This document shows, piece by piece, positions 1 to 8,009 of a DNA stretch of 50,510 nt (positions are counted from its first letter, which is position 1; every line of letters begins with the position of its first letter). The notes below the pieces were generated by a model. That model was given only the letters and a program-made list of their open reading frames with translations. It did not search any database and was not told the DNA's origin. The translations under genes and the position numbers were made by a program. The stretch covers positions 1-50,510 of the forward strand of contig CAZZHQ010000008.1 in the NCBI GenBank assembly GCA_964654015.1, read 5' to 3'. The stretch comes from JAUUZT01 sp964654015 (GTDB lineage Bacteria; Chloroflexota; Dehalococcoidia; GIF9; AB-539-J10).

Positions 1-61
1 CCCAAGCATTGCCTGTATGAGCTCAGCAGAGGACATTTCTAAAGAGTTTTGACATCCATTT

Positions 62-412
62 TGGTGGAGGCGGGGGAGGGTCGAACTCCCCGTCCAAAAG
101 AAGGTTGCCAGAATATTCTACAGACTTAGTCAGCTCCATTATTCTTATCTGGTTTTCATCTGCTGACCGCATCCAACCAGACCAGCCATATTTTCTTATT
201 CAATCCTTATTGGCGAAAAGACTGAAGCACCTCAATTATTTTACACCTGTTCCCGATCCATTGAGGAGAAATCGGGTCAGATGGGTAACTTAAACTAAGC
301 TACCTATGCGAAAACAGGTTCGCCATTTGTTTTTTGCCACCTTTTTTATGAGGTAGATGGCACCTCCGACTGCAATCCTGTAGGCCTTCCCCTGTCGAAG
401 CCACGCGCCCCC
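62..412 (-). ncRNA. ssrA: transfer-messenger RNA (tmRNA)
   Basis: tmRNA rescues stalled ribosomes together with SmpB, acting first as alanyl-tRNA and then as a short mRNA. Read on the minus strand, the 5' end is GGGGGCGCGTGG followed by the conserved TTCGACAGGGG. The 3' end has a T-arm (CGGGGAG-TTCGACC-CTCCCCG) and an encoded CCA. The first seven bases pair with CGCCTCC just before ACCA, with one G-U pair, forming the tRNA-like acceptor stem. The length is about 351 nt, usual for one-piece tmRNA. smpB ends 23 nt upstream on the same strand, so the two are probably co-expressed. The segment CCTCATAAAAAAGG before the tag lines up with the first pseudoknot region of other tmRNAs. Identification is firm; the exact 5' end is good to about 1-2 nt. 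Confidence 0.95.
304..324 (-). other. probable tmRNA proteolysis-tag reading frame
   Basis: After the pseudoknot-like A-rich segment the frame GGC GAA CCT GTT TTC GCA TAG would add GEPVFA after the tRNA-borne alanine. Two points favour this frame. It opens Gly-Glu, as I recall for the Dehalococcoides tag, and it ends with small hydrophobic residues before a stop, as proteolysis tags do. A hairpin GCGAA/TTCGC covers the end of the tag, as helix H5 does elsewhere. Rival frames are one starting GCG AAC (ANLFSHR) and one starting GCA AAA further upstream. Six encoded residues would be short for a tag. Confidence 0.5.
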
Positions 413-435
413 TCGATGCTAACTATTCCTTGGTA

Positions 436-897
436 TCACCTCCTCCTTGTTTTCAAGGTTCTGTCCAATTCCCTGTCTATCTCACGTCGGGCAATAGTTT
501 CCCTTTTATCATATGCCCGTTTACCTTTAACAACGCCCAATTCCAGCTTGGCAACACCATGTTTAATATATAGCTTGAGAGGAACAAGAGTCAAACGCTG
601 TTGCTTTATTTTTCCAGCAATGACATCAATTTCATTCCTGTGTAGCAATAGTTTGCGAGGGCGTATAGGGTCATGGCTGTTATAGCTGGCCGCACTGTAA
701 GCAGCGATATGGCAATTAAATAGCCACAACTCGTCATTCTCTGGTCTGGCATAAGCATCACTCAGGCTCACCTTGTTAGCTCTAATAGATTTAATCTCCG
801 AGCCTTTAAGTACAATGCCCACCTCAATGCTTTCCAGAATGAAATAGTCGTGATAAGCTTTGCGGTTAACAGCTATCTTAATAAAATTATGAGACAT
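436..897 (-). CDS. smpB: SsrA-binding protein SmpB
   Basis: SmpB binds the tRNA-like domain of tmRNA and places it in the A site of stalled ribosomes. At 153 aa the protein has the usual family length. The N-terminal part (about residues 9-60) contains the diagnostic AYHDYFILESIEVGIVLKGSEIKSIR region, here seen as YHDYFI and GIVLKGSEIKSIR. The middle has the NSHDPIRPRKLLLHR stretch. The C-terminus is a basic tail ending RTLKTRRR, which enters the mRNA channel in known structures. The ATG start lacks a strong Shine-Dalgarno sequence. The gene lies directly upstream of the tmRNA on the same strand with a 23-nt gap. Assignment is secure. Confidence 0.97.
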   Translation of the reverse strand: MSHNFIKIAVNRKAYHDYFILESIEVGIVLKGSEIKSIRANKVSLSDAYARPENDELWLFNCHIAAYSAASYNSHDPIRPRKLLLHRNEIDVIAGKIKQQRLTLVPLKLYIKHGVAKLELGVVKGKRAYDKRETIARREIDRELDRTLKTRRR

Positions 898-1036
898 AAT
901 AAAATTCTATCATTGCTATATGCCATTGTCATTTCGGGATATTTCCTTTCTTTCATAGTGAATAGTTTTACAATGGTATTATCGGCCATTCAATATTTAA
1001 TACAATAGCCTATATATTAATAAAAGGAGTTATATC

Positions 1037-1543
1037 GTGAACCGAGATAATAAATTTCTTCTAATCATAATAGGCTTTCTGATTATTACAGTTGTGGTTA
1101 GTAGTTTCACACTAGCAGCAAAACGAAGTGAGAACGATGCTACGGAAATATTACTATCACAAGTAGAAACATCTCTAATAATAGGCGAAATATCTATTGA
1201 TGGTGCGGTATCCTTCCCCGGTATTTTCCATTTTACTGAAGAAGATACTATTCAGTCCATACTTGCGGATGCAGGCGTCAAACCCGATGCCTCCCTAAAC
1301 CACATCAAAATCTATATTCCTTATAAAGAACAAAAACAAACCTTTCAGAGAGTAGATATCAATAAAGCAGAGAAATGGCTTTTACTAGCACTACCAGAAA
1401 TCGGTGAGTCCAGAGCACAAGCCATCGTAGACTATCGAAGCGAGAACGGCCATTTCAATTGCATTGAAGATATTTTACTGATAAAAGGATTCGGTGAAGT
1501 GACCTTTAACAAAATATGCGACCTAATTACTGTTTCTGAGTAA
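1037..1543 (+). CDS. comEA: ComEA-like DNA-binding competence protein
   Basis: ComEA binds incoming double-stranded DNA outside the membrane and passes it to the ComEC channel. The start is GTG with a good AAAGGAG upstream. Residues about 7-27 form one N-terminal membrane anchor (LLIIIGFLIITVVVSSFTL). Residues about 45-112 look like an SLBB (soluble-ligand-binding beta-grasp) domain (ISIDGAVSFPGIF). Residues about 115-165 form the helix-hairpin-helix DNA-binding module, with the pair LPEIGESRAQAIVDY and IKGFGEVTFNKI. The length of 168 aa fits the family. comEC follows after 10 nt, so this is a compact competence operon. Whether the host is transformable cannot be told; no pilus genes are in view. 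Confidence 0.9.
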   Translation: MNRDNKFLLIIIGFLIITVVVSSFTLAAKRSENDATEILLSQVETSLIIGEISIDGAVSFPGIFHFTEEDTIQSILADAGVKPDASLNHIKIYIPYKEQKQTFQRVDINKAEKWLLLALPEIGESRAQAIVDYRSENGHFNCIEDILLIKGFGEVTFNKICDLITVSE

Positions 1544-1553
1544 TATATTTATT

Positions 1554-3092
1554 ATGTGGCTTTTATATGTTAGCTGTGCATGGATAGCCGGTATCTTTTT
1601 TGTTCCAAAGTCCAGCCTTCCTTTTCTCTTAATATTTTCATTTATCCTACCATTATTATTTATCCCAATTTTTAATAGAATTAAGGTTCGTTTGCTAATA
1701 ATCAGCCTCTGCATTCTATCTTTTTTTGCTGGTGGCCTACACTACACATCAAATATTCCACAAGTGGACGAACACACACTTTGTTCCTATAATGATACAG
1801 TAGATGTTCAATTTCAAGGAATAGTTACAGAAGAACCTGATAACAGGGACAAATTCAGCCTCCTGAAAGTCTCTGCCACCGAGGCCATGGTATCTGACAC
1901 AAATAACGAAGTAACTGGAACGGCCTTGATACGAGTTGACAGATACCCCTCTTACCATTACGGCGATATATTAAGAGTAACCGGAAAACTGGAGACACCG
2001 TCTTCGTTCTCTGATTTTGATTACAATAACTATCTTGCTAAGCAATCCATATACACAGTTGTTTATTACCCTGAAATTGAGATAATAGCCAGAAAGCAGG
2101 GATTAAGACCTTTACAATGGATATTTTCCCTGAGAGAACGCCTCTCTGTTTCACTGACTCAGGCTTTGCCTGAACCACAGGCCTCACTTGCTCAGGGCAT
2201 CTTACTTGGTATTCGGGGAAACATACCCCAATCACTTTACCAGCAATTTTCCAGAACTGGTATAGCACATTTACTGGCTATCTCCGGCCTCCACATCAGC
2301 ATAATAATTATCATGATACTTAGTTTCAGCATCTTTATCTTTGGTCGACAACATTCTTTATACTTCTGGATTACCATCCTGGCTACATGGTGTTACGTCT
2401 TACTCACCGGAATGCGACCACCAGTTATCCGTGCTGCAATCATGGCAAGCCTTTTCTTGACGGCAGATTTACTAGGCAGGCAACGAAGTACCATTACATC
2501 GTTAGCATTTGCAGCCGCGGTGATGATAGCTATACGTCCACAGCTTCTGTGGACCACTTCATTCCAACTCAGTTTCATGGCAATGTGTGGTCTCATTTAC
2601 CTGTATCCCTTTATTAATACGTCGGGAAGGCAGGTCATCTCCACTATATTTGGTAAAAAACAGGAGCTAATCAGTATAGGCAATGTAATATCGGATACTT
2701 TTGCTGCAACACTAGCCGTCAGTATTGCAATCTGGCCAATAATAGCCCAAAACTTTCAAATAATCTCCCTCGTTGCCCTGCCAGCAAATCTCCTTGCCTT
2801 GTCGGTGTTACCTGCCATCATAATTAGCTCGGCCCTGGTAGCATTCTCGGGACTGTTTATTCCATTTATGGCACAGATATTCGGCTGGATAGCCTGGTTT
2901 TTCCTCAGCTACCTGCTACTGGTAGTGCAAAGTTTCGCTGCTTCGCGATTCTGTTACATAGAAGCTAACAACATATCCGCATGGCAAATATGCATATATT
3001 ATATTCTACTTATACTAGCTTTAATATTACTCAATCATAGGAAGCAAATACGTAACTTTTTCTCTAGCCAGACATCTGGAGATACAGAGTGA
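1554..3092 (+). CDS. comEC: ComEC/Rec2 membrane channel protein, N-terminal (competence) part
   Basis: ComEC forms the inner-membrane channel for single-stranded DNA uptake. This 512-aa protein has an N-terminal membrane and OB-like part (DUF4131 type, about residues 1-190). It is followed by the polytopic Competence domain, whose core TGIAHLLAISGLHISII is plainly visible at about residues 230-250, with many later membrane helices. Single-chain ComEC proteins usually run to about 750 aa because they end in a metallo-beta-lactamase-fold domain. Here the chain stops before it and the domain is encoded by the next gene, whose ATG overlaps this stop by one base (TGATG). The start is an ATG with a weak ribosome site, 10 nt after comEA. 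Confidence 0.9.
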   Translation: MWLLYVSCAWIAGIFFVPKSSLPFLLIFSFILPLLFIPIFNRIKVRLLIISLCILSFFAGGLHYTSNIPQVDEHTLCSYNDTVDVQFQGIVTEEPDNRDKFSLLKVSATEAMVSDTNNEVTGTALIRVDRYPSYHYGDILRVTGKLETPSSFSDFDYNNYLAKQSIYTVVYYPEIEIIARKQGLRPLQWIFSLRERLSVSLTQALPEPQASLAQGILLGIRGNIPQSLYQQFSRTGIAHLLAISGLHISIIIIMILSFSIFIFGRQHSLYFWITILATWCYVLLTGMRPPVIRAAIMASLFLTADLLGRQRSTITSLAFAAAVMIAIRPQLLWTTSFQLSFMAMCGLIYLYPFINTSGRQVISTIFGKKQELISIGNVISDTFAATLAVSIAIWPIIAQNFQIISLVALPANLLALSVLPAIIISSALVAFSGLFIPFMAQIFGWIAWFFLSYLLLVVQSFAASRFCYIEANNISAWQICIYYILLILALILLNHRKQIRNFFSSQTSGDTE

Positions 3093-3985
3093 TGATAAAA
3101 CAGTCCAAACAGCCGAAACTAAACCTCGCTATTAAATTAGTCATAGGCTCTCTGTTTATAGCGACTATACTACTCCTGGCAATAATTATTACGGTTCCAG
3201 AAAAATATTTGCATGTGAGTTTCTTAGATGTTGGGCAAGGTGATGCCATCCTTATCCAAACTCCAGACGGTAAAAACATCCTGATAGATGGTGGGCCAAG
3301 TCCACAGAAGTTGCACCTTGAATTAAGTAAAAAACTACCATTCTGGGAGAGAACAATAGACCTCGTGATATCTACACAGCCACAGGCAGATCATGTAACT
3401 GGCCTGGTAGAAATATTACGGCGCTATAAAGTGAAGCAGATAATCCAAGCAGATACTAGCTATAACTCTGCCATCTATCAGGAATGGTTAGATGTCATAA
3501 ATAACGATCATATAAAACACAGAACAGTTAAAGCAGGTCAAATTATTGATCTTGGCAACGATATCAGTATAGAAGTTCTCAACCCTCCCGCGAAGCTGTT
3601 CGAAGGAACCAGCAGCGATACAGATAATAATGGGCTGGTACTAAGATTAGAGTGGGGACAGATTAGCTTCCTGTTTACAGCAGATATCAGACATGAAACT
3701 GAACTTAACTTGATTATGCAACGAGCCAATTTAGAAAGCACGATTCTAAAAGTGGCTCACCATGGTAGTAATACATCAACCTCAGGACGATTATTATCCC
3801 TCATTAACCCGGAGGTAGCAGTAATTTCAGTTGGCTCTGATAATAGTTATGGACACCCACACCCCGAGGTGATAGATACACTTGCCAGTTATATCGACAA
3901 CGACAGAATCTACCGAACCGATATATCAGGTACCATCGAATTTATAACTGACTCTAATAAGCTCTGGTTAAAAACAGAGACCTAA
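3092..3985 (+). CDS. ComEC C-terminal-type metallo-beta-lactamase-fold protein, altered metal motif
   Basis: This is the missing C-terminal domain of ComEC, made as a separate 297-aa protein. It begins with its own membrane segment (VIGSLFIATILLLAIII, about residues 18-35). The MBL fold follows, with FLDVGQGDAILIQ (about 45-57) and ILIDGG. In ComEC proteins this domain is thought to degrade the strand not imported. The usual HxHxDH metal motif reads Q96-P-Q98-A-D100-H101, so two expected ligands are glutamine. The later HHG (H223-H224-G225) and GHPHPEV elements are kept. A GTG one codon earlier (3089) is an alternative start; ATG at 3092 gives the tidy TGATG coupling. Loss of full nuclease activity is possible but inferred. 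Confidence 0.85.
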   Translation: MIKQSKQPKLNLAIKLVIGSLFIATILLLAIIITVPEKYLHVSFLDVGQGDAILIQTPDGKNILIDGGPSPQKLHLELSKKLPFWERTIDLVISTQPQADHVTGLVEILRRYKVKQIIQADTSYNSAIYQEWLDVINNDHIKHRTVKAGQIIDLGNDISIEVLNPPAKLFEGTSSDTDNNGLVLRLEWGQISFLFTADIRHETELNLIMQRANLESTILKVAHHGSNTSTSGRLLSLINPEVAVISVGSDNSYGHPHPEVIDTLASYIDNDRIYRTDISGTIEFITDSNKLWLKTET

Positions 3986-4086
3986 TAAGGCCTAGTTTAC
4001 CATTATTGTATTGTGTTCTCTATTAATCGCAGCAATAATTCCATTCAAATTAAAACTCTATCGTTCTTTGTTTCCCCTTTCGGTAA

Positions 4087-4857
4087 TCATCTTCCCATTA
4101 AATTAGTTCTGCCACCATTGGAAGCCACCAGCTCCGCACTTATGAACGAAGATTCATCTGATGCCAAAAACAGTGCCAAATGTGCTATATCTTCAGGCGT
4201 GCCAATTCTCTCCACAGTAGTCGCTCTTTTTCCCTGGTCAATAAACGCATCAGCCTGCTCTTTGGTCATACCTTCATAAACCATCGGAGTTGGAATCCTC
4301 CCGGGGGCTATAGCATTCACGTTAATACCATATGGACCCAGTTCCCTGGCAGACGATTTTGTAAAACCCACTACAGCAAACTTTGAAGCAACATAGGCAG
4401 ATTGTCCTGTAACTATAGCGCCCAGTGCGCATGAAGACGATATGTTGATTATCTTCCCATATTTTTTTTCAATCATATATTTTGCTGCTGCCTGCGTACA
4501 TAGTAGAACCCCCTTAAGGTTGGTATCAACAACCGTATCCCATTCCTCTTCGCTCATTTCCAGAATAGGTACCATATGACCGCTTCCAGAGTTATTAACT
4601 AGAATATCAATTTTGCCAAACTCCTTTATTACTTGAGCAGTCATATTATCCACTTGTTCCTTGACCCGGACATCGGTGGAAATTGCCATAGACTTCCTTC
4701 CCATGTCCTTAATCTCTTTACAAACCTTTTCTACGTTACCAATCTTTCGACTGCAAACGACAACATCTGCACCAGCATTAGCAAACTCAAGTGCTATTGC
4801 TTTTCCAATCCCCGTCCCTCCACCTGTTACTACTGCTACCTTATTTTTAAGATCCAT
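4087..4857 (-). CDS. short-chain dehydrogenase/reductase (FabG-like), second of a tandem pair
   Basis: This is an NAD(P)-dependent oxidoreductase of the classical SDR family; the substrate is unknown. Visible motifs are TGGGTGIGKAIA (cofactor Gly-rich loop, about residues 12-23), NNSG in place of the commoner NNAG, a catalytic serine region INISSS, and YVASK (Tyr and Lys of the active site) followed by PYGINVNAIAPG. The start at 4857 is chosen over an upstream ATG at 4905: it has a strong AAGGAGATAG ribosome site and gives 256 aa, exactly the length of the neighbouring paralogue. The two genes are 44 nt apart, same strand, and clearly arose by duplication. Confidence 0.88.
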   Translation of the reverse strand: MDLKNKVAVVTGGGTGIGKAIALEFANAGADVVVCSRKIGNVEKVCKEIKDMGRKSMAISTDVRVKEQVDNMTAQVIKEFGKIDILVNNSGSGHMVPILEMSEEEWDTVVDTNLKGVLLCTQAAAKYMIEKKYGKIINISSSCALGAIVTGQSAYVASKFAVVGFTKSSARELGPYGINVNAIAPGRIPTPMVYEGMTKEQADAFIDQGKRATTVERIGTPEDIAHLALFLASDESSFISAELVASNGGRTNLMGR

Positions 4858-4901
4858 CACTATCTCCTTCTTATTAATCACGTTATTAAGGCTTTGCCTC
4901 G

Positions 4902-5672
4902 TCATCTCCCCATTAAGTTCGTCCTTCCACCGTTAGAAGCAATTATTTCTGCAGTGATGAAAGAGGAATCATCTGAAGCCAGAAACAGGGCAAGATGTGC
5001 GATGTCTTCTGTAACCCCCAACCTACCAAGCACAGACGCCTCTACTCCAACTTCCATGAATTCCTTAACCTGTTCCTCTGTCCTGTTACTGTATACCAAA
5101 GGAGTCAATATCCTTCCAGGAGCGATGGCATTAACATTAATCCCATAAGGACCAAATTCCAGCGCGCAAGCTTTAGTGAAACCATTTACACCGAACTTCG
5201 AACTACAATATGCAGCTTGGCCATTAACAATAGCACCTAATGCTGAAGTTGAAGAGATATTAATTATTTTGCCATACTTTTGCCTTACCATATGCCTGGC
5301 CACGGCTTGTGTGCACAAAAATACACCTTTCAAATTTGTATCAATGACTGTATCCCAATCATTTTCTGTAAACTCAATGATAGGCATCATACGGCTAGTG
5401 CCTGAATTGTTGACCAGAATATCAATACGCCCAAATTTCTCAATTACAGCATTAACCATGCTATCTACCTGTTTCTTTATGCAAACGTCAGAAGCTACTG
5501 CCAGCGAACGCCTCCCCATATCTTCGACTTCTTTGCATACATCTTGCAGATTTTTTATATTTCGGCTACTCACAGCTACGTCAGCACCTTCACGAGCATA
5601 CTCCAGGGTTATAGCCTTCCCTATCCCCGTTCCACCACCAGTAACTAAAGCAATTTTACCTTCCAGTTTCAT
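4902..5672 (-). CDS. short-chain dehydrogenase/reductase (FabG-like), first of a tandem pair
   Basis: This is a 256-aa classical SDR enzyme, closely similar to the gene that follows. It shows TGGGTGIGKAIT near the N-terminus, NNSG, the active-site YCSSK, and PYGINVNAIAPGRI. Both copies end with the same ASNGGRTNLMGR. The start ATG is preceded by a very good AGAGGAGG. The family name alone does not give the reaction; both a 3-oxoacyl-ACP reductase and a catabolic alcohol dehydrogenase are possible. The fatty-acid cluster at 31-33 kb has no fabG, so a FabG role for one copy is conceivable but unproven. Confidence 0.88.
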   Translation of the reverse strand: MKLEGKIALVTGGGTGIGKAITLEYAREGADVAVSSRNIKNLQDVCKEVEDMGRRSLAVASDVCIKKQVDSMVNAVIEKFGRIDILVNNSGTSRMMPIIEFTENDWDTVIDTNLKGVFLCTQAVARHMVRQKYGKIINISSTSALGAIVNGQAAYCSSKFGVNGFTKACALEFGPYGINVNAIAPGRILTPLVYSNRTEEQVKEFMEVGVEASVLGRLGVTEDIAHLALFLASDDSSFITAEIIASNGGRTNLMGR

Positions 5673-5961
5673 TTAATCCTCCTCTTATTATTGCTTATGC
5701 AAATAAAATAATCACAGAGCCATAACTTAAATTCTATCCCGACACCATAATTTATGTCAGGATAATTTATAGCATACCTGTGTGTCAAGAAATACTTATC
5801 TCCCGACCTCATGTTAATTATTCTTGTAGGAATAACTATATTCTTTTAGAAGTGGCTACCATCGTTTATTACACAAGCCGGTATCAAGCACATATATAAT
5901 AAACCACAGGTAAAAAAGAGCTACCTCAACAGCAAAATAATAGCTGTAAATATTGCGGTAT
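5673..5961. other. intergenic region, no gene seen
   Basis: This AT-rich stretch of 289 bases lies between the lipoprotein gene and the SDR pair, both of which read leftward. It should hold the SDR promoter. A minus-strand TTGACA lies at 5783-5788, but no well-spaced -10 box accompanies it. I see no RNA gene and no long inverted repeat. Confidence 0.5.
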
Positions 5962-6831
5962 CTATGATATCGAATCCCTGGACTTTTTCCTGCGCCGCCT
6001 CCAAATTATTAGAATGGGAATCCATATCCAACTGAACACACCAAACCAAATAATAAGTGTCAACAGTCCCCTGGCAAAAGCGATGACACCCTGAGCCGCT
6101 GACTTTATAGTATTTGCCAGGCTCCATGGTCCAGCAAGGCTACCACTTTCATTAAGGCTAACGTCAATCAATGCCATCTCAGACACTCTCTCCAGGTACT
6201 TTATACGCCCTTGAAGTTGCTCTATCCATCCACGCACATTGGAAAGCTCTCTCTGTACCTGCAACATCTCATCTACTGTCTCTGCCTTCTTCAGCAACTC
6301 TAAATACTGGAGCTCGGTTGCCTCCAGATTCTTAAGTCGTGCCTGAAGATCTATATACTCTTCAGTAACATCTCTACTGTCTGTGTGCTCATAGGGTACA
6401 GACTGCGCTATCTGGTGAAGTCGATCAAAAGCTTCGTCAAATTTATCAGATGGTACTCTGATACTTATTTCACCTGAAATCCCCTCTTCACTTTCGTATT
6501 TATACGAGGAAACCACATATCCTCCCATTATAGCAGCCATATCTGTAACTCTGTCCATCGCTTCCTCCACTTCATCGACCTCTAAAGTTAAGCGACCGTT
6601 TCTTACTATAAGGCGTTCAATATCACCATCAGGTAGCGTATTGTCAATATCCTCATTTGAATATCCTTTATCTCCATCCATGTACTCACCAGGCGCAGGT
6701 TCAGGCGCTGGAGCAAACATCGGTGCCGGGGGACTTTCCTGCCCAGCAGGCATAGACGAGCATGCACTATTTAGCACTAGCCCAAGGATAATTATGATAA
6801 GCGGAATTAAAAGGTAAGCCCGTTTTTTCAT
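5962..6831 (-). CDS. DUF4349-family lipoprotein
   Basis: This is a predicted surface lipoprotein of unknown function. The N-terminus is a signal peptide with basic MKKR, a hydrophobic core, and a lipobox ending at Cys24 (VLNSAC). A Pro-rich linker follows. The DUF4349 body (about residues 78-265) begins with IVRNGRLTLEVDEVEEAMD and includes GGYVVSSYKYE, then a long helical, probably coiled-coil stretch (EYIDLQARLKNLEATELQYL). A C-terminal membrane segment (LLTLIIWFGVFSWIWIPILI) and a basic end (WRRRRKKS) close the protein. The length of 289 aa fits the family. It stands alone between intergenic regions on both sides. Confidence 0.88.
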   Translation of the reverse strand: MKKRAYLLIPLIIIILGLVLNSACSSMPAGQESPPAPMFAPAPEPAPGEYMDGDKGYSNEDIDNTLPDGDIERLIVRNGRLTLEVDEVEEAMDRVTDMAAIMGGYVVSSYKYESEEGISGEISIRVPSDKFDEAFDRLHQIAQSVPYEHTDSRDVTEEYIDLQARLKNLEATELQYLELLKKAETVDEMLQVQRELSNVRGWIEQLQGRIKYLERVSEMALIDVSLNESGSLAGPWSLANTIKSAAQGVIAFARGLLTLIIWFGVFSWIWIPILIIWRRRRKKSRDSIS

Positions 6832-7144
6832 CCTTCTACCCTCCCATCGAAAATTTGTTTTGATAGCATATTTAGTATTTTACGGAAGCTTCTATTATTT
6901 TAACAGTAAAGAGTTGTAATAGTTTATTTAGGCTATAATAGTATCAGAGTCTGCCAAAGATATTTATTATTCTTTACTAGTGTATCGCCAGTAATAACAA
7001 TCGATAACTTAATTTTCTCATGGATTATGACAAGCTAAAAAATCATTTCAACTAAGTCTATTCTAATTAAAAAAAGAGACTCTTTCCTTGACAATGCGTA
7101 CGTTATAGCGTATCATCATTTTGAAATATTTCATAACGAGGTTA
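6832..7144. other. intergenic region between the lipoprotein gene and the toxin-antitoxin operon
   Basis: These are 313 AT-rich bases between divergent genes. The right end holds the toxin-antitoxin promoter described separately. A TATAAT at 6934-6939 on the plus strand lacks a well-spaced -35 box. I see no open frame or RNA gene. This is the left edge of the accessory island. Confidence 0.5.
7088..7116 (+). promoter_or_regulatory. sigma-70-type promoter of the toxin-antitoxin operon
   Basis: TTGACA at 7088-7093 and TATCAT at 7111-7116 are separated by exactly 17 bases, about 30 bases before the antitoxin start. The spacer contains the palindromic CGTACG and a repeated GCGTA, which could serve as the operator for autoregulation by the antitoxin, as known for YefM. 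The operator role is inferred. Confidence 0.55.
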
Positions 7145-7390
7145 ATGATGACTACATTCAAAGCAACGGATGCCAGAGCTAGACTCTATCGATTAATCGA
7201 TGAGATAGCAACATCTCACGAATCTGTCCTCATAACAGGTAAACGGGCAAATGCGGTTCTCGTAGCAGAAGATGATTGGCGCTCAATTCAGGAGACCTTG
7301 CACCTGCTATCGACCCCAGGCATGCGAGAATCAATTATTGAAGGATTGAATACGCCGGTTGGTGAATGCTCCGAGAAAGTTGATTGGTGA
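7145..7390 (+). CDS. Phd/YefM-family antitoxin
   Basis: This is the antitoxin partner of the downstream YoeB-like toxin; such proteins bind their own promoter through the N-terminal fold and mask the toxin with the C-terminal tail. The protein is about 81 aa. It has the family layout: TFKATDARARLYRLIDEIA, then VLITGKRANAVLVAEDDW, a short helix, and an acidic tail. The start at 7145 or 7148 is preferred over 7121 because GAGG lies just upstream. The stop overlaps the toxin's GTG start by four bases (GTGA), showing translational coupling. Confidence 0.9.
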   Translation: MMTTFKATDARARLYRLIDEIATSHESVLITGKRANAVLVAEDDWRSIQETLHLLSTPGMRESIIEGLNTPVGECSEKVDW

Positions 7391-7650
7391 ATTGGAAAGT
7401 CGTTTTCACGAAACAAGCTCAGAAAGATGCTCGAAAACTGGCCGCCGCCGGATTAAAGCCCAAAGCAACGCCACTGATTGATTTACTTCGCACGGACCCC
7501 TTTCAAACACCACCGCCATTCGAAAAATTGATAGGGGACTTATCGGGAGCTTATTCCCGTCGAATCAATATCCAGCACCGTTTGGTCTACCAAATACTTG
7601 AAGAGGAACGGATTGTAAAGGTGATACGAATGTGGACCCACTATGAGTAA
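7387..7650 (+). CDS. YoeB/Txe-family mRNA interferase toxin
   Basis: YoeB is a ribosome-dependent RNase of the RelE fold that cuts mRNA in the A site. The 87-aa protein matches the family length. It shows the internal PFEKLIGDLSGAYSRRINIQHRLVYQI core and the C-terminal IRMWTHYE. The Glu, Arg, His and Tyr expected in the active site are all in place. The start is taken as GTG at 7387, overlapping the antitoxin stop; a TTG at 7384 is possible. Nothing suggests decay, so the pair looks functional. It marks the left side of the defence-type island. Confidence 0.9.
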   Translation: MNWKVVFTKQAQKDARKLAAAGLKPKATPLIDLLRTDPFQTPPPFEKLIGDLSGAYSRRINIQHRLVYQILEEERIVKVIRMWTHYE

Positions 7651-8009
7651 GCCACCCCAGCAAACTCAACGAACTCCGACTGCCATGGGTAGCCGCAAAA
7701 CAGGCTTGTTTTTGCTGCCGTGAGTTAGTTTAGGTTCACCCTGGCGGAACGGCAAAAAACGTGAGACACTTGTCAATGTTCTCTTGAGCAACTATACTGG
7801 TTTGGCAAATGGGAGTTGGCTCCGACAAGGGTGAGTCGGCATATACTTGGAGGCGACTGAATTCGGACGTTAGCTGGCACAAACCACACAATTCGTTGGC
7901 GAGACGTTCTTCTTGAAAACTGGTATGATTCATAGTAGTGAATTGGTGCCAACAAATCAGACCCATCCGGTCGGTCTCTCTAAACAGGAGTCGAAGGAGC
8001 GAGTGAAAC
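7651..8009. other. intergenic region between toxin gene and TIGR04255 unit
   Basis: These 359 bases hold a hairpin close to the toxin gene and presumably the promoter for the next operon. An open frame of 103 codons on the opposite strand looks like chance: it has no ribosome site and no recognisable domain. No mobile-element end or tRNA fragment was seen. Confidence 0.45.
7695..7715 (+). terminator. possible terminator hairpin after the toxin gene
   Basis: GCAAAACA-GGCT-TGTTTTTGC forms an 8-bp stem with one bulged T, 45 bases after the toxin stop. No clean T-run follows the stem, so efficient intrinsic termination is uncertain. Confidence 0.35.

Noticed and set aside
105..293. 62-codon open frame at the left end
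   Set aside because: It lies wholly within the tmRNA, on the opposite strand, and has no ribosome site.
3085..3095. Frameshift error joining comEC and the MBL gene
   Set aside because: The TGATG overlap, a separate membrane anchor and complete domains on both sides fit a natural gene split better.
5766..5788. Minus-strand TTGACA followed by TATAAA as a promoter for the SDR pair
   Set aside because: The spacer is only 11 bases, too short for a sigma-70 promoter.
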